Assembly (NCBI GenBank): GCA_002686955.1
Contig: NYZA01000041.1
Coordinates: forward strand, 1-26,566
From: Gemmatimonadota bacterium
GTDB lineage: Bacteria; GCA-2686955
Direction of reading: 5' to 3'
Length of the DNA stretch: 26,566 nucleotides
This document shows positions 6,313 to 14,186 of the stretch, one piece after another; position 1 is the first letter of the stretch; each line of letters opens with the position of its first letter. The notes beneath the pieces were generated by a model. That model was not told where the DNA came from and did not search any database. It saw only the letters and a program-made list of their open reading frames with translations. The position numbers were made by a program, and so were the translations under genes.

Positions 6313-7839
6313 ATGTCGTTCTTCCCGCGGGTCGCCCCTGTCCTCTTAGGCCTTTCGATTCTGGCCCTTCCGCCGCTGGCGCAGGCGGGTGGGCAGAGCG
6401 TGAGCCTTACCATTCTCCATACGAACGATTGGCACGGGTACGCCTTCGAGCAGGAGTACAAGGGCAGGCTGAGCGGTGGCGTGGCCGCCTGCGCCGCCGA
6501 GGTGGCGCGAGTGCGGAAGGAGCGGCCGGGCCAGGTGTTGGTGCTAGACGCGGGCGACTTGCTCTCTGGGCATTCGGCAGCGCGCTTCGAGGCCGAGGGG
6601 GTTCGTGGGCTTCCCTTCGTGAAGCTCTGGGACCGGATCGGATACGACGCATGGGCGATCGGCAACCACGATCTCGATCACGGCCGCGCCAACCTCGTGG
6701 CCATGCTCGAGAAGATCGAGAGCCCCGCGCTCTGCGCAAACTGGCTTTCACTCACACCCCACGGAGGCCCGCCCCATCCGGCGCGCGATCCGGCCCCCGT
6801 GGCCTGCCGGCCCTTCATGGTGTTCGAGAGGGCGGGGCTCAAGATCGGCGTCGTTGGTCTGGTGACCCACGATCTGCGCGATCTGGTATCGGCGAAGACC
6901 CTGGCGGGCAGTTTTGTTGCTAGTCCGACTGAGGCGCTGGAGCAGCTCTGGCCGGTGCTGGACGAGCAGAGCGATATTCAGATTGCCCTCACCCACAACG
7001 GCCTCGACGCCGATCGGGAATTGGCCAAAGCTCTCCCCGGCCTCGAGGCAATCGTGGGCGGGCACAGCCACAGATTCTTGCGTGAGCCGGTTGTCGAAGG
7101 GGAGGTGGTGATCGTGCAGGCCGGCTGCTACGGCAAGGTGCTCGGACGCCTCGATCTCGAGATTTCGGATGGCAAGGTGGTCAAGAGCGAAGGGCGGCTC
7201 TTGAATCTGCCACGCCCCGCCGACGAGTCGATCGAGCCCGGGCTCCTCGCCGCGGAGAAGGCCTTGCGCGAAAAGGTGCGGGTGCTCGAAGCCGAGGTCA
7301 TCGGCACCGTGCCGGCCGACTTCGGCCGCAGCTACTACCAGCCGAGCCCGCTCGGCGCCGAAGTCGCCGAGGCCTTCCGTCGCGCCGCCAAGGCCGACAT
7401 CGCCTTCGTCAACAGTGGTGGCCTGCGCACCGATCTCTCCGCCGGCCCGCTGACACGCGCGCAGCTCATGGAGCTTTTGCCTTTCGACAACGAGCTGGTG
7501 AGCTTCCGTCTCACCGGCGCCGAGGTCGAGCAGATCTGTCGCTACAATGCCGTCGCTGCGCAGACCGAGGCCCACGGCATTTTGCAGGTCGCCGGTCTCG
7601 ACTACACCTACTCACCGGGTGCCTCGCCGGACGAGGTCGTGCTGGGGAAGATCGCGGTCGGCAGCAAGCCACTCGAGGCCGCCAAGAGCTACCTCTGCAC
7701 CGGCAGCGACTACATCACTTCCACACGTGCCGAGAAGTACTTCGGGCGAACGATCGATGAGCGAACGAATCTGGGGGTCTCGGTGCGCGAGGCGTTCGAG
7801 AGGGCGGTTCGGACGGGAGAGGAGGAAGCGAGCGAGTAG
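6313..7839 (+). CDS. Secreted 5'-nucleotidase / UshA-like metallophosphatase
   Basis: This 508-residue periplasmic or surface enzyme would hydrolyse nucleotides or related phosphate esters. The start is ATG with GAGG eight bases upstream and a signal peptide of about 25 residues (ending PLAQAGG). The metal-binding motifs of the calcineurin-like domain are present in order: ILHTNDWHG (D39, H41), DAGDLLSG (D82), AIGNHDLDHG (N118, H119), ALTHNGLDAD and VGGHSHRF. The C-terminal 5'-nucleotidase domain follows, with NSGGLRTDL and LLPFDNELVSF near residues 370-400, the region that forms the substrate pocket. Length agrees with UshA/YfkN-type enzymes (about 500-550). The exact substrate (AMP, UDP-sugar, cyclic nucleotide) cannot be read from sequence. 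It begins 41 bases after the beta-helix gene and may be the last gene of the same operon. Confidence 0.9.
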   Translation: MSFFPRVAPVLLGLSILALPPLAQAGGQSVSLTILHTNDWHGYAFEQEYKGRLSGGVAACAAEVARVRKERPGQVLVLDAGDLLSGHSAARFEAEGVRGLPFVKLWDRIGYDAWAIGNHDLDHGRANLVAMLEKIESPALCANWLSLTPHGGPPHPARDPAPVACRPFMVFERAGLKIGVVGLVTHDLRDLVSAKTLAGSFVASPTEALEQLWPVLDEQSDIQIALTHNGLDADRELAKALPGLEAIVGGHSHRFLREPVVEGEVVIVQAGCYGKVLGRLDLEISDGKVVKSEGRLLNLPRPADESIEPGLLAAEKALREKVRVLEAEVIGTVPADFGRSYYQPSPLGAEVAEAFRRAAKADIAFVNSGGLRTDLSAGPLTRAQLMELLPFDNELVSFRLTGAEVEQICRYNAVAAQTEAHGILQVAGLDYTYSPGASPDEVVLGKIAVGSKPLEAAKSYLCTGSDYITSTRAEKYFGRTIDERTNLGVSVREAFERAVRTGEEEASE

Positions 7840-7874
7840 CTCCAACGGCGTGGTGGATATGGCCGAGCGGACCC

Positions 7875-8518
7875 TCAGGGAATCCAGCGCAGGTTCCCCG
7901 GACCGCCCCAGGCCCCCATGTCCGAGCGTTCGCCGTTGGGGAACCAATCGGGCCAGCGACTGTCGGAATCCCAAATGCCGTCCGAGATCAGGGGGTCGCC
8001 GCCGTCGATGCAAGGCGAGCTCAGCCCTGGGTACTCCGGGAAGCCTGCCAATGTGAAGAAGCCCGGATCGGTATCGATATTTCCCTCGCCTGGCCAGCCG
8101 CCCCCGACATCGCTGTGGCTGACGACGATGCTGCCGCGAATGATCGAGATCTCGGCGGGGACGTCGTTCCAGAAGATGCAGTTTCGGAGTGTCGCACCGG
8201 TGCTCGCTGGAGCGGTGTCCAGCACGAGGGCCCCGCCGCTCGTACAAAGGTTGCGGGTCGAAGTGCACTGATGAAATCTCGATTGGACATGAAAGCCGGT
8301 CGCGTATCCAAGGCCGCCGATTTCGGAAACGTTGTCGGTGACGAGACAGTTCTCGATCACCTGTAGACATTGCCATGCGCTCCGTCGGTCGCTACTTATC
8401 TGTTGTTCGTGATCGACACATCTGAAACCCTGTTTCTATTGTGCTCGAAGACGATGCCGAAATCGGCGAGTCCGATTGTGTTGTGGTCAACAGTCAAGTT
8501 TGTTCTTGAGCCGTTGGC
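7875..8518 (-). pseudogene. Decayed beta-helix surface protein gene, N-terminus lost
   Basis: The minus strand encodes the C-terminal part of a beta-helix protein in two frames. The upstream piece (8518 to 8396) reads NLTVDHNTIGLADFGIVFEH and ends ITNNR-stop. Shifting one frame, the text continues ISSDRRSAWQCLQVIENCLV and runs to 7875 with the signature PCIDGGDPL ... WFPNGERSDMGAWGG. A one-base change near 8400 would rejoin the pieces, so this is a frameshifted remnant. Its N-terminal portion and signal peptide are missing: upstream of about 8518 the DNA belongs to the FGE-like gene, whose last 24 bases overlap this remnant in another frame. It resembles the intact beta-helix gene at 5027-6271. 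A GTG-started 161-residue frame (8360-7875) might still be translated. Confidence 0.7.
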
Positions 8519-10743
8519 GGCGCGGGGGCGGTTCTCGCGGAGCGACAGCACCGAAAGCCGTCGTCGTCGTACCGATCGCGCGGCATGTGAAAATGCTCTC
8601 TGTGTGCGCAGCGCAGATCGGCCGGGTCCTCACCCCAGTCCCCCCCGCCACGCAGCATCGGAACACGCTCCAGTCCGGCCTCCGCCATCGGATCCAAGAC
8701 ACCGAGGTAGCTCTCGTTGGGGGAGCTCTCGACCTCCTCTTTCGAGAGAGTGGAGTCGGTCCACTCGTTGATGTTGCCGCTCATATCGGCGACGCCGAAG
8801 CCGGAAATGCAACCGGGAAAAGCGCCATTTCTGCGGAGGTGGAAGTGCTCGAAATTGAGAGGCGTGTAGCAGGCGTTCTCATCGAATACGCCGCCGTAGG
8901 GATAGGTAGATTGATTCGGCCCCTTGCACGCCCTTTCCCACTCCTCCTCCAAGCAAAGGCGTTTGCCCTGGATGCGGCATAGATAGCGTGCCTCTTCCAG
9001 CGTGACATCGACCCGTGGATAGACGCCGGATCGGCCTGGGTAGGGGTACGCATCGATGGAAAAGCGAGGTATGTAGATCGGTTCCAGCTCCAGCTCACTT
9101 GAATCCCGTTCGTTGTGATCACGCGGACTCCCACGTAGGAGCACACCCGGGGGAACAGATACCATGGGAATGGAATCCTCCCGAGCCGGACGGCAGACGG
9201 CGGGAACCAAAAGGAAGGGGTCTAGCGATAGAGTGTCATCGATTGCATCGAATACGACGCCGACGCCACGCACCACACCTCCGGCGAGCCAGCGAAGGGA
9301 GCGACCCACGGGAATCGCCACCCTTTCGTGATCGTCGAATCGGAATCGGAGCCGGTTCTCCCCGCTGGGTATCGGCTTGCTGTCGGTGATCCAAAAGAAC
9401 GACCCCGTCGCGCCGTGCTTCGAGGCCGAACCAGGTCGGATCGCCCGCACTCTGAGCATCACTGTTCCGATGTGCGGAGGCTGAATATCGAGGTCTCCGG
9501 CCCAGACGCCGATCGCAGCTCCGGCAAGCGTCACACTACGCTCGGGCTCTGAGGAAGCGGCAAGGGCGAACGAGCCGACTCTGGGGACCTCACGTAGCGC
9601 TACCGGATCGGCCACCAGTGCCAGCTCGGCGGGAAGAAGGGTCGTACGAGCCATCCGTGGCGCCGAAGACACGGCCCTGCACAGCTCGGGCAATGTCGAT
9701 GTGAGATCGCAGAGGCGACTCGCATCATCCTCCCAGGCAAACACGCGATCTATACGTCGCTCCGCCACGTATCGAGGGTCGAAGAGGGCTCCGCCAGGGA
9801 GAACGAGGTCGCGGTCAACGGGAAGGGCTGCGATCGATCGTGGCGCCAAGCGGTCTGCGTGATATCGAACCGCCTCCAGTATCGATGGGGGAGCGTCGAA
9901 GACGAAGATTCTTGCGCCGTCGGGGATATCACAGTGGAGTCTGCTCAGGTCATCGAGCGCCCGCCCTTGCACTTGGCGAGCGTCGATTCGCGCCGGGAGA
10001 TTGATCTGCGAGGCAAGACGGCTCGCCGGAACCGCCACGACGGCCAAGGCCCAGCCGTATCGGCCGTCCAACAGACGGGCCAGACCGGCAGTGGCCAGTG
10101 CCAGTCCGCCAGCCGCCATCGGCCCTGCGAACGACTCCGAGAGTGCGATCGACGGATTCGCCGGCCTCCAAAGTAGTACGAGCGCGACTCCGAGAAGGGG
10201 GAGCGGCACCCACGTCGCGATCGAGTCTCTCCCGACGCGCCATCTGCGCATGACTGCGATCCAGCCGATCCACGTCCATCCGATCAGAGCTACGCCCAAC
10301 AGAATGGCGCCGCCTCCGATGCGCGAGCTCCAGTCCAGGATAATTGGATGGGCCGCGAAAACGATGAGGCCCACCCAGGCGGCGCCGCTTCGACTAGTCA
10401 GGGCTCGACCCAGCATGCCGATGGTGAGGGTTGCCAGGGCGTAGGATGCCAACGACACGAGATGCCACATCCTTCGGCCGCCCCAAGATTGGAGATCCAC
10501 GAGGCGTAGCGCCTGGTCGGCCAATGCTGGCAACGATCGCCGGTCCCACCCGGGCGCGAACAGCCAATCGAGGCCCTCGTAGCCACCGCCATAGATCCCC
10601 GGAAACGCCCACTGCACACCGAGTGCGGCCAGTGCGGCGGCCAGAACCATTGGTCCGATCGACCGCGCCCAGTGGGCCGCGGCGTGAGGGGTCTGTCCCT
10701 TCTTCGCGCGATGCAGGCCCGGTGCTTCGGTCTGTGATCTCAA
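8494..10743 (-). CDS. Polytopic membrane protein fused to FGE-sulfatase-like domain
   Basis: This encodes 749 residues from a TTG at 10743 preceded by a strong GAGGGGG. A longer open frame runs to 11163, but it would cross the divergent gene; ATG 10650 is an alternative. Residues 30-265 hold about seven membrane segments and an acidic first loop (YGGGYEGLDWL), reminiscent of GT-C glycosyltransferases. Residues 270-430 are soluble, with VRYHADRL. Residues 430-520 form a beta-sandwich ending LSLDPFLLVPA. Residues 527-735 are an FGE/SUMF1-type domain (GKRLCLEEEWERACKGP, YPYGG, GVADMSGNINEWT, MLRGGGDWGEDPADLRCAHR, DDDGFRCC). The paired catalytic cysteines of true FGE are not where expected, so this domain is probably a binding or structural relative. 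A short Arg/Ala/Pro tail after FRCC may derive from the junction with the decayed gene downstream. An inverted repeat (ATCTTCG at 10756, CGAAGAT at 10777) lies in its leader. Confidence 0.72.
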   Translation of the reverse strand: MRSQTEAPGLHRAKKGQTPHAAAHWARSIGPMVLAAALAALGVQWAFPGIYGGGYEGLDWLFAPGWDRRSLPALADQALRLVDLQSWGGRRMWHLVSLASYALATLTIGMLGRALTSRSGAAWVGLIVFAAHPIILDWSSRIGGGAILLGVALIGWTWIGWIAVMRRWRVGRDSIATWVPLPLLGVALVLLWRPANPSIALSESFAGPMAAGGLALATAGLARLLDGRYGWALAVVAVPASRLASQINLPARIDARQVQGRALDDLSRLHCDIPDGARIFVFDAPPSILEAVRYHADRLAPRSIAALPVDRDLVLPGGALFDPRYVAERRIDRVFAWEDDASRLCDLTSTLPELCRAVSSAPRMARTTLLPAELALVADPVALREVPRVGSFALAASSEPERSVTLAGAAIGVWAGDLDIQPPHIGTVMLRVRAIRPGSASKHGATGSFFWITDSKPIPSGENRLRFRFDDHERVAIPVGRSLRWLAGGVVRGVGVVFDAIDDTLSLDPFLLVPAVCRPAREDSIPMVSVPPGVLLRGSPRDHNERDSSELELEPIYIPRFSIDAYPYPGRSGVYPRVDVTLEEARYLCRIQGKRLCLEEEWERACKGPNQSTYPYGGVFDENACYTPLNFEHFHLRRNGAFPGCISGFGVADMSGNINEWTDSTLSKEEVESSPNESYLGVLDPMAEAGLERVPMLRGGGDWGEDPADLRCAHREHFHMPRDRYDDDGFRCCRSARTAPAPPTAQEQT

Positions 10744-10872
10744 AAGTCCCCCTCGATCTTCGGAGCAGGTGTCGATCGAAGATGATAGTCGATAGGGCCA
10801 TTCCTCAGCCGGGTTGAAATCACCCCTGGTTCGTTGGAAACTGTCCAGATTCAGAGATGGATCCATAAACCG

Positions 10873-11571
10873 ATGCCGTGCCAACTTCCCTGTCCTCGCC
10901 CCTCGATCCACCCGCTTCGCCCGTTGTGGATCGGTGTGCTGGTCATGCTCCAAGGCGTTGCGGCGGCCGAAGAGGCGGCACTCCTGCCGCCCGGTGCCGA
11001 GATCGTGACGCTCGATGGGCTGGACCAAGAGCACTGGCGCCGTCTCTCGTCCCCGACGATGAACTACGCGGAGCTCTTTCAGAAGCAGGAGGTCTTCGAC
11101 GATCGTTTCACACTCGCCTTTTTTAATGAGCTGATCTTCGAGACACCGGAGGACAATGAGCACGAGCTTCTGGAGCTCAGCGTCGAGGTGCTCCCGATCG
11201 GTCTCGAGTCGTATATCGACCTGATGGTGCGCCGCCGCGTGAACTCCTACTACTGCTTTCGAGTATCGGTACCGGAAGTGATGCCCACCGCCCTCGTCTA
11301 CTACGAGGATGGGCGCGCCGATGGCGTCGAGGCGTGTGATTTCCTACTAACCGAGGGAGAATGGGTCAGGGTTTCTTTGCGTCTCGATGGAGCCGGGATG
11401 ACAGGCGAGATCGATGGCCGGCGGGTGATCGCGTGGAGTCACGACCGGCTCGCCGAGGGCAGGTTCGGTTTGCGGGCGGGCTTTCTACCCGAAACGATGA
11501 TCAGAAAGATAAAGATCGTCATGCGGAATCGCTCGACAGGCGAAATCCGGGAATATAGGAGCTTGTGGTAG
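10873..11571 (+). CDS. Secreted ConA-like (laminin-G/DUF1080-type) domain protein
   Basis: This encodes 232 residues from ATG 10873; an upstream in-frame TTG at 10834 would add 13 residues. A signal peptide is clear (PLWIGVLVMLQGVAAA). The mature part is one beta-sandwich domain: LLELSVEVLPIGLESYIDLM, a Tyr-rich strand VNSYYCFRVS, GEWVRVSLRLDGAGMTGEID, then RVIAWSHDRLAEGRFGLRAG. The order (strand, W-V-x-V/L-x-L, G-x-I-D, G-x-F/I-G-L) is typical of concanavalin-like sugar-binding sandwiches. The same pattern recurs in the N-terminal part of the next protein, so the two look paralogous. It is the first gene of a tightly overlapping operon; its stop overlaps the next start by seven bases. It probably acts outside the inner membrane, perhaps binding glycan. 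No catalytic residues are recognised. Confidence 0.7.
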   Translation: MPCQLPCPRPSIHPLRPLWIGVLVMLQGVAAAEEAALLPPGAEIVTLDGLDQEHWRRLSSPTMNYAELFQKQEVFDDRFTLAFFNELIFETPEDNEHELLELSVEVLPIGLESYIDLMVRRRVNSYYCFRVSVPEVMPTALVYYEDGRADGVEACDFLLTEGEWVRVSLRLDGAGMTGEIDGRRVIAWSHDRLAEGRFGLRAGFLPETMIRKIKIVMRNRSTGEIREYRSLW

Positions 11572-14186
11572 GGAAGGTGGCGAGGCGGCGAGCGATCCAT
11601 TTCGCCGTGACGGTGTTGGCAGTTCTGATCGCGGCGATAGCCAGGGAAAGGGTCGATCGACCTCCTCCGGCACCGATCCCCGAGGGCTGGAATCCGGTCG
11701 AGTACGCCATCAGGAATCCATCCACCCAAACCCTCGTCGCGGGCGACGTTCTCTTTCTGGAAGGCAATCTGTTCCGGAATGAACGGATTGAAACCGATCT
11801 GAGGCTGGAATCTGGAGGCGTGGCCGAGGTCTTCTTCCATCGTCGAGAAAGAGACATCCAAGTGCAGTCGGACTATGGCCTGGTCGGACGGAAGGCATTC
11901 GACTGGTACGCTTTCAGGATCAGCTCACGTGAGGGATTGCCCTGTGGTTTCGTTAAGAGCACGGGACTCAACCGCCGCGACCAGAAATTCGTTGCTCCAG
12001 CGGAACAATGGATCCACCTGCGTCTGGTCTCCCAAGATGGGGAACATGTCGCGTACATCGATGATGTCGAAGTAGATCGATTCGAGGATTTCGAATACCC
12101 CTGGGGGGAGACCGGACTCGTGCCCATAGAGGGCACTATCGGTGTACGCGCTTTCACCGCTACTCCCTTGCGTACATCCGAGACGCCGCCACTCCGTTGG
12201 ACGAGCATCGGCACCCTTGTCGGGCTCTGGCTCACGGCGCTCGGGCTCTGGGTCGCTCTACTCGGTGCGTTGGATGATGGGACCGCTTCGAGGGAAGGCT
12301 CGAGTCGGGCGGCGATGAGAGCCTCACTCGCCCTCGCGGCGTTCGGAGTCATCGGGGGTGCTTTGGGGTGGAATGCTGCGTGGGTTGGCGCGGGGCCTCT
12401 GGCTGCGGCGACTGTTGCTTTCGGGCATGTGTTGCTGATGCAGCATCGCCTGAAAGGAGCACAGGGGCTCCTGATGCTTCACGTCGTCGCTCTCGTCATC
12501 GGCCTGGAGAGCTTCGTCAGGGATACTTCGGCCGCGACGAAATGGGATGCGAGCTATGTCGGGGGCTATGTCAAAGATCGCTTTCTATTCTGGCATATGG
12601 AGCCTGGCAGCCGAGTCTGGGAATCGTATATCAACTCGTTCGGTTTCCGCGGCAACGAGATCGATTTGCACAAACCCGAGGGAACGACCCGCGTGCTCTG
12701 CCTCGGAGGTTCGTCCACCTATGGAGACGGCATCTCGGATTCTCACGACACATATCCCGCGGTGCTGGAGGACCTTTTGAACGCCGGCTCCGACCGGCAC
12801 TATGAGGTTCTGAATGCCGGTGTGTCGGGCTACACGACTTTTCAGGCTCTACGGAACCTCCGAAGAGACCTGCTGAGGCTCTCTCCTGATATAGTGACGG
12901 TCGATTTTGCCCACAACGACAAGGTACCATCCGAAGTCGGCGTTCCGTACCGTGAGCACTGGGCGAAGACGACCACGGCCCGAAGCCGTTGGGTAACGTC
13001 GATTCAAGATACCTTGCACCGTTCGCGGCTCTATATGGGGCTTGTCGCGACGATCACGGGCATGGTCGATGCGGAGGAGATCGGTCCTCCGCCGATCGCT
13101 CTCACCGAAGACCAGATCGATGATGATCTCCCTGTGGACCCCCGGCCTTCGCGAGTTCCTACCTTCGATTTCGAGAAGAACCTCAACGCGTTCTGTGCGT
13201 TGGCGGACAGCTTTGTTTTCGAGCTCGTGCTCATTCCCGAGCCGACATACAATTTTTACTATGATCCACCGGATCTTGAAGACTACTACGAGATAATGCG
13301 TGCTGTTGGTGACGAGCAAGATCGTCCCGTAGTCGACTCGGTGGATGCGCTGATGCAGCGTCGCTACGACGTGCTCTTTTACGACGACGTGCACTTGACC
13401 GAGCTCGGAGCCAAGCTGCTCGCGCAATCGATCTACTCCACTCTGCGATCGGAGTTGTCGAGCCAGCGTGACCTCGCGTCTCCGGATGTAGCGATTCGCG
13501 GAGCGAAGAGAGCTCGGCGCGCGAGACGGATCCGCGAGAGAAGCTCGACCGATCCGATTCCCCGCCCGAAGCCGCATTTGGTGCGCCGGCGCCAGGCCTA
13601 TCTCGACTCGTTCACCGCCTTCTTCCTGAATATGGGTGCGGAGTGCCCCGAACCCGAAGGGGCCCGATCCCGCGTCCGCGAGAGTCTCGGAAAGAAGTCG
13701 ATCGCCGTAGACTCGGGACTGGGGGAACAGGCGCTGCTGCTGGGTGTCGCGGGATATCACCGAGCGCATTCCGATCATGAGTCAGCTCTCGTTTCGCTCC
13801 TACGCGCCAGAGAAGCGGATCCGGCGGTGGCAGCGATCCAGCTCGAGGTGGCACGAGAGGCGATCGCGCTGACTCGCTTCGACCTGGCTCGGGATGCGCT
13901 TGCGGCCGCCCAGGAATACGCTCCAGGTGATCCCCGCCCTTGCGCGGAGCTGGCCCGACTCGCACTCTTGCAGGGGAAGGCTCAGGAAGCGGTAGAGGCT
14001 GCGCGCGCCGCAGTGGAGCGAGACGAGCGCTCGCCCGCCTCGCTTTATCTGCTCGGTGAGGCCTACCGTCGATCCGGGAAGATGTCGGAATGCCGGGCGG
14101 CATGGGAGAGGCTCGTGGATGTGGCTCCAACCAGCGATGAAACCCGACGCGTCCGCGGCGCTTTGAAACAACCCGGGCAATCATGA
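11565..14186 (+). CDS. Membrane SGNH/GDSL hydrolase with ConA-like and TPR domains
   Basis: This encodes 873 residues from GTG 11565, with AGGAG three bases upstream and a seven-base overlap with the previous gene. One N-terminal membrane segment (13-26) precedes a ConA-like sandwich (55-200), then about four membrane segments (215-320). The SGNH hydrolase domain (375-625) shows LGGSSTYGDG with nucleophile S383, block II NAGVSGYTT (G419), block III VDFAHND (N451) and block V YDDVHLTELG (D607, H610). Ala replaces the usual Gly of G-x-N-D. Residues 650-730 form a basic linker, and 740-870 hold TPR-like helices (SLLRAREADPAVAAIQLEVA, ALAAAQEYAPGDPRPCAELA, SLYLLGEAYRRSGKMSECRA). SGNH enzymes of this kind usually remove or move acyl groups on glycans. 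Membrane placement and neighbours suggest work on a surface polysaccharide. The stop overlaps the next start (ATGA). Confidence 0.82.
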   Translation: MVGKVARRRAIHFAVTVLAVLIAAIARERVDRPPPAPIPEGWNPVEYAIRNPSTQTLVAGDVLFLEGNLFRNERIETDLRLESGGVAEVFFHRRERDIQVQSDYGLVGRKAFDWYAFRISSREGLPCGFVKSTGLNRRDQKFVAPAEQWIHLRLVSQDGEHVAYIDDVEVDRFEDFEYPWGETGLVPIEGTIGVRAFTATPLRTSETPPLRWTSIGTLVGLWLTALGLWVALLGALDDGTASREGSSRAAMRASLALAAFGVIGGALGWNAAWVGAGPLAAATVAFGHVLLMQHRLKGAQGLLMLHVVALVIGLESFVRDTSAATKWDASYVGGYVKDRFLFWHMEPGSRVWESYINSFGFRGNEIDLHKPEGTTRVLCLGGSSTYGDGISDSHDTYPAVLEDLLNAGSDRHYEVLNAGVSGYTTFQALRNLRRDLLRLSPDIVTVDFAHNDKVPSEVGVPYREHWAKTTTARSRWVTSIQDTLHRSRLYMGLVATITGMVDAEEIGPPPIALTEDQIDDDLPVDPRPSRVPTFDFEKNLNAFCALADSFVFELVLIPEPTYNFYYDPPDLEDYYEIMRAVGDEQDRPVVDSVDALMQRRYDVLFYDDVHLTELGAKLLAQSIYSTLRSELSSQRDLASPDVAIRGAKRARRARRIRERSSTDPIPRPKPHLVRRRQAYLDSFTAFFLNMGAECPEPEGARSRVRESLGKKSIAVDSGLGEQALLLGVAGYHRAHSDHESALVSLLRAREADPAVAAIQLEVAREAIALTRFDLARDALAAAQEYAPGDPRPCAELARLALLQGKAQEAVEAARAAVERDERSPASLYLLGEAYRRSGKMSECRAAWERLVDVAPTSDETRRVRGALKQPGQS

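Noticed and set aside
7869-7881. GGACCCTCAGGG, similar to the end of the palindromic element
   Set aside because: Only the outermost bases match and there is no partner arm; it lies within the coding end of the beta-helix remnant.
10744-11163. N-terminal extension of the FGE-like fusion protein by about 140 residues
   Set aside because: The extension crosses the divergent secreted gene and has no domain or signal, while TTG 10743 has a strong ribosome-binding sequence.
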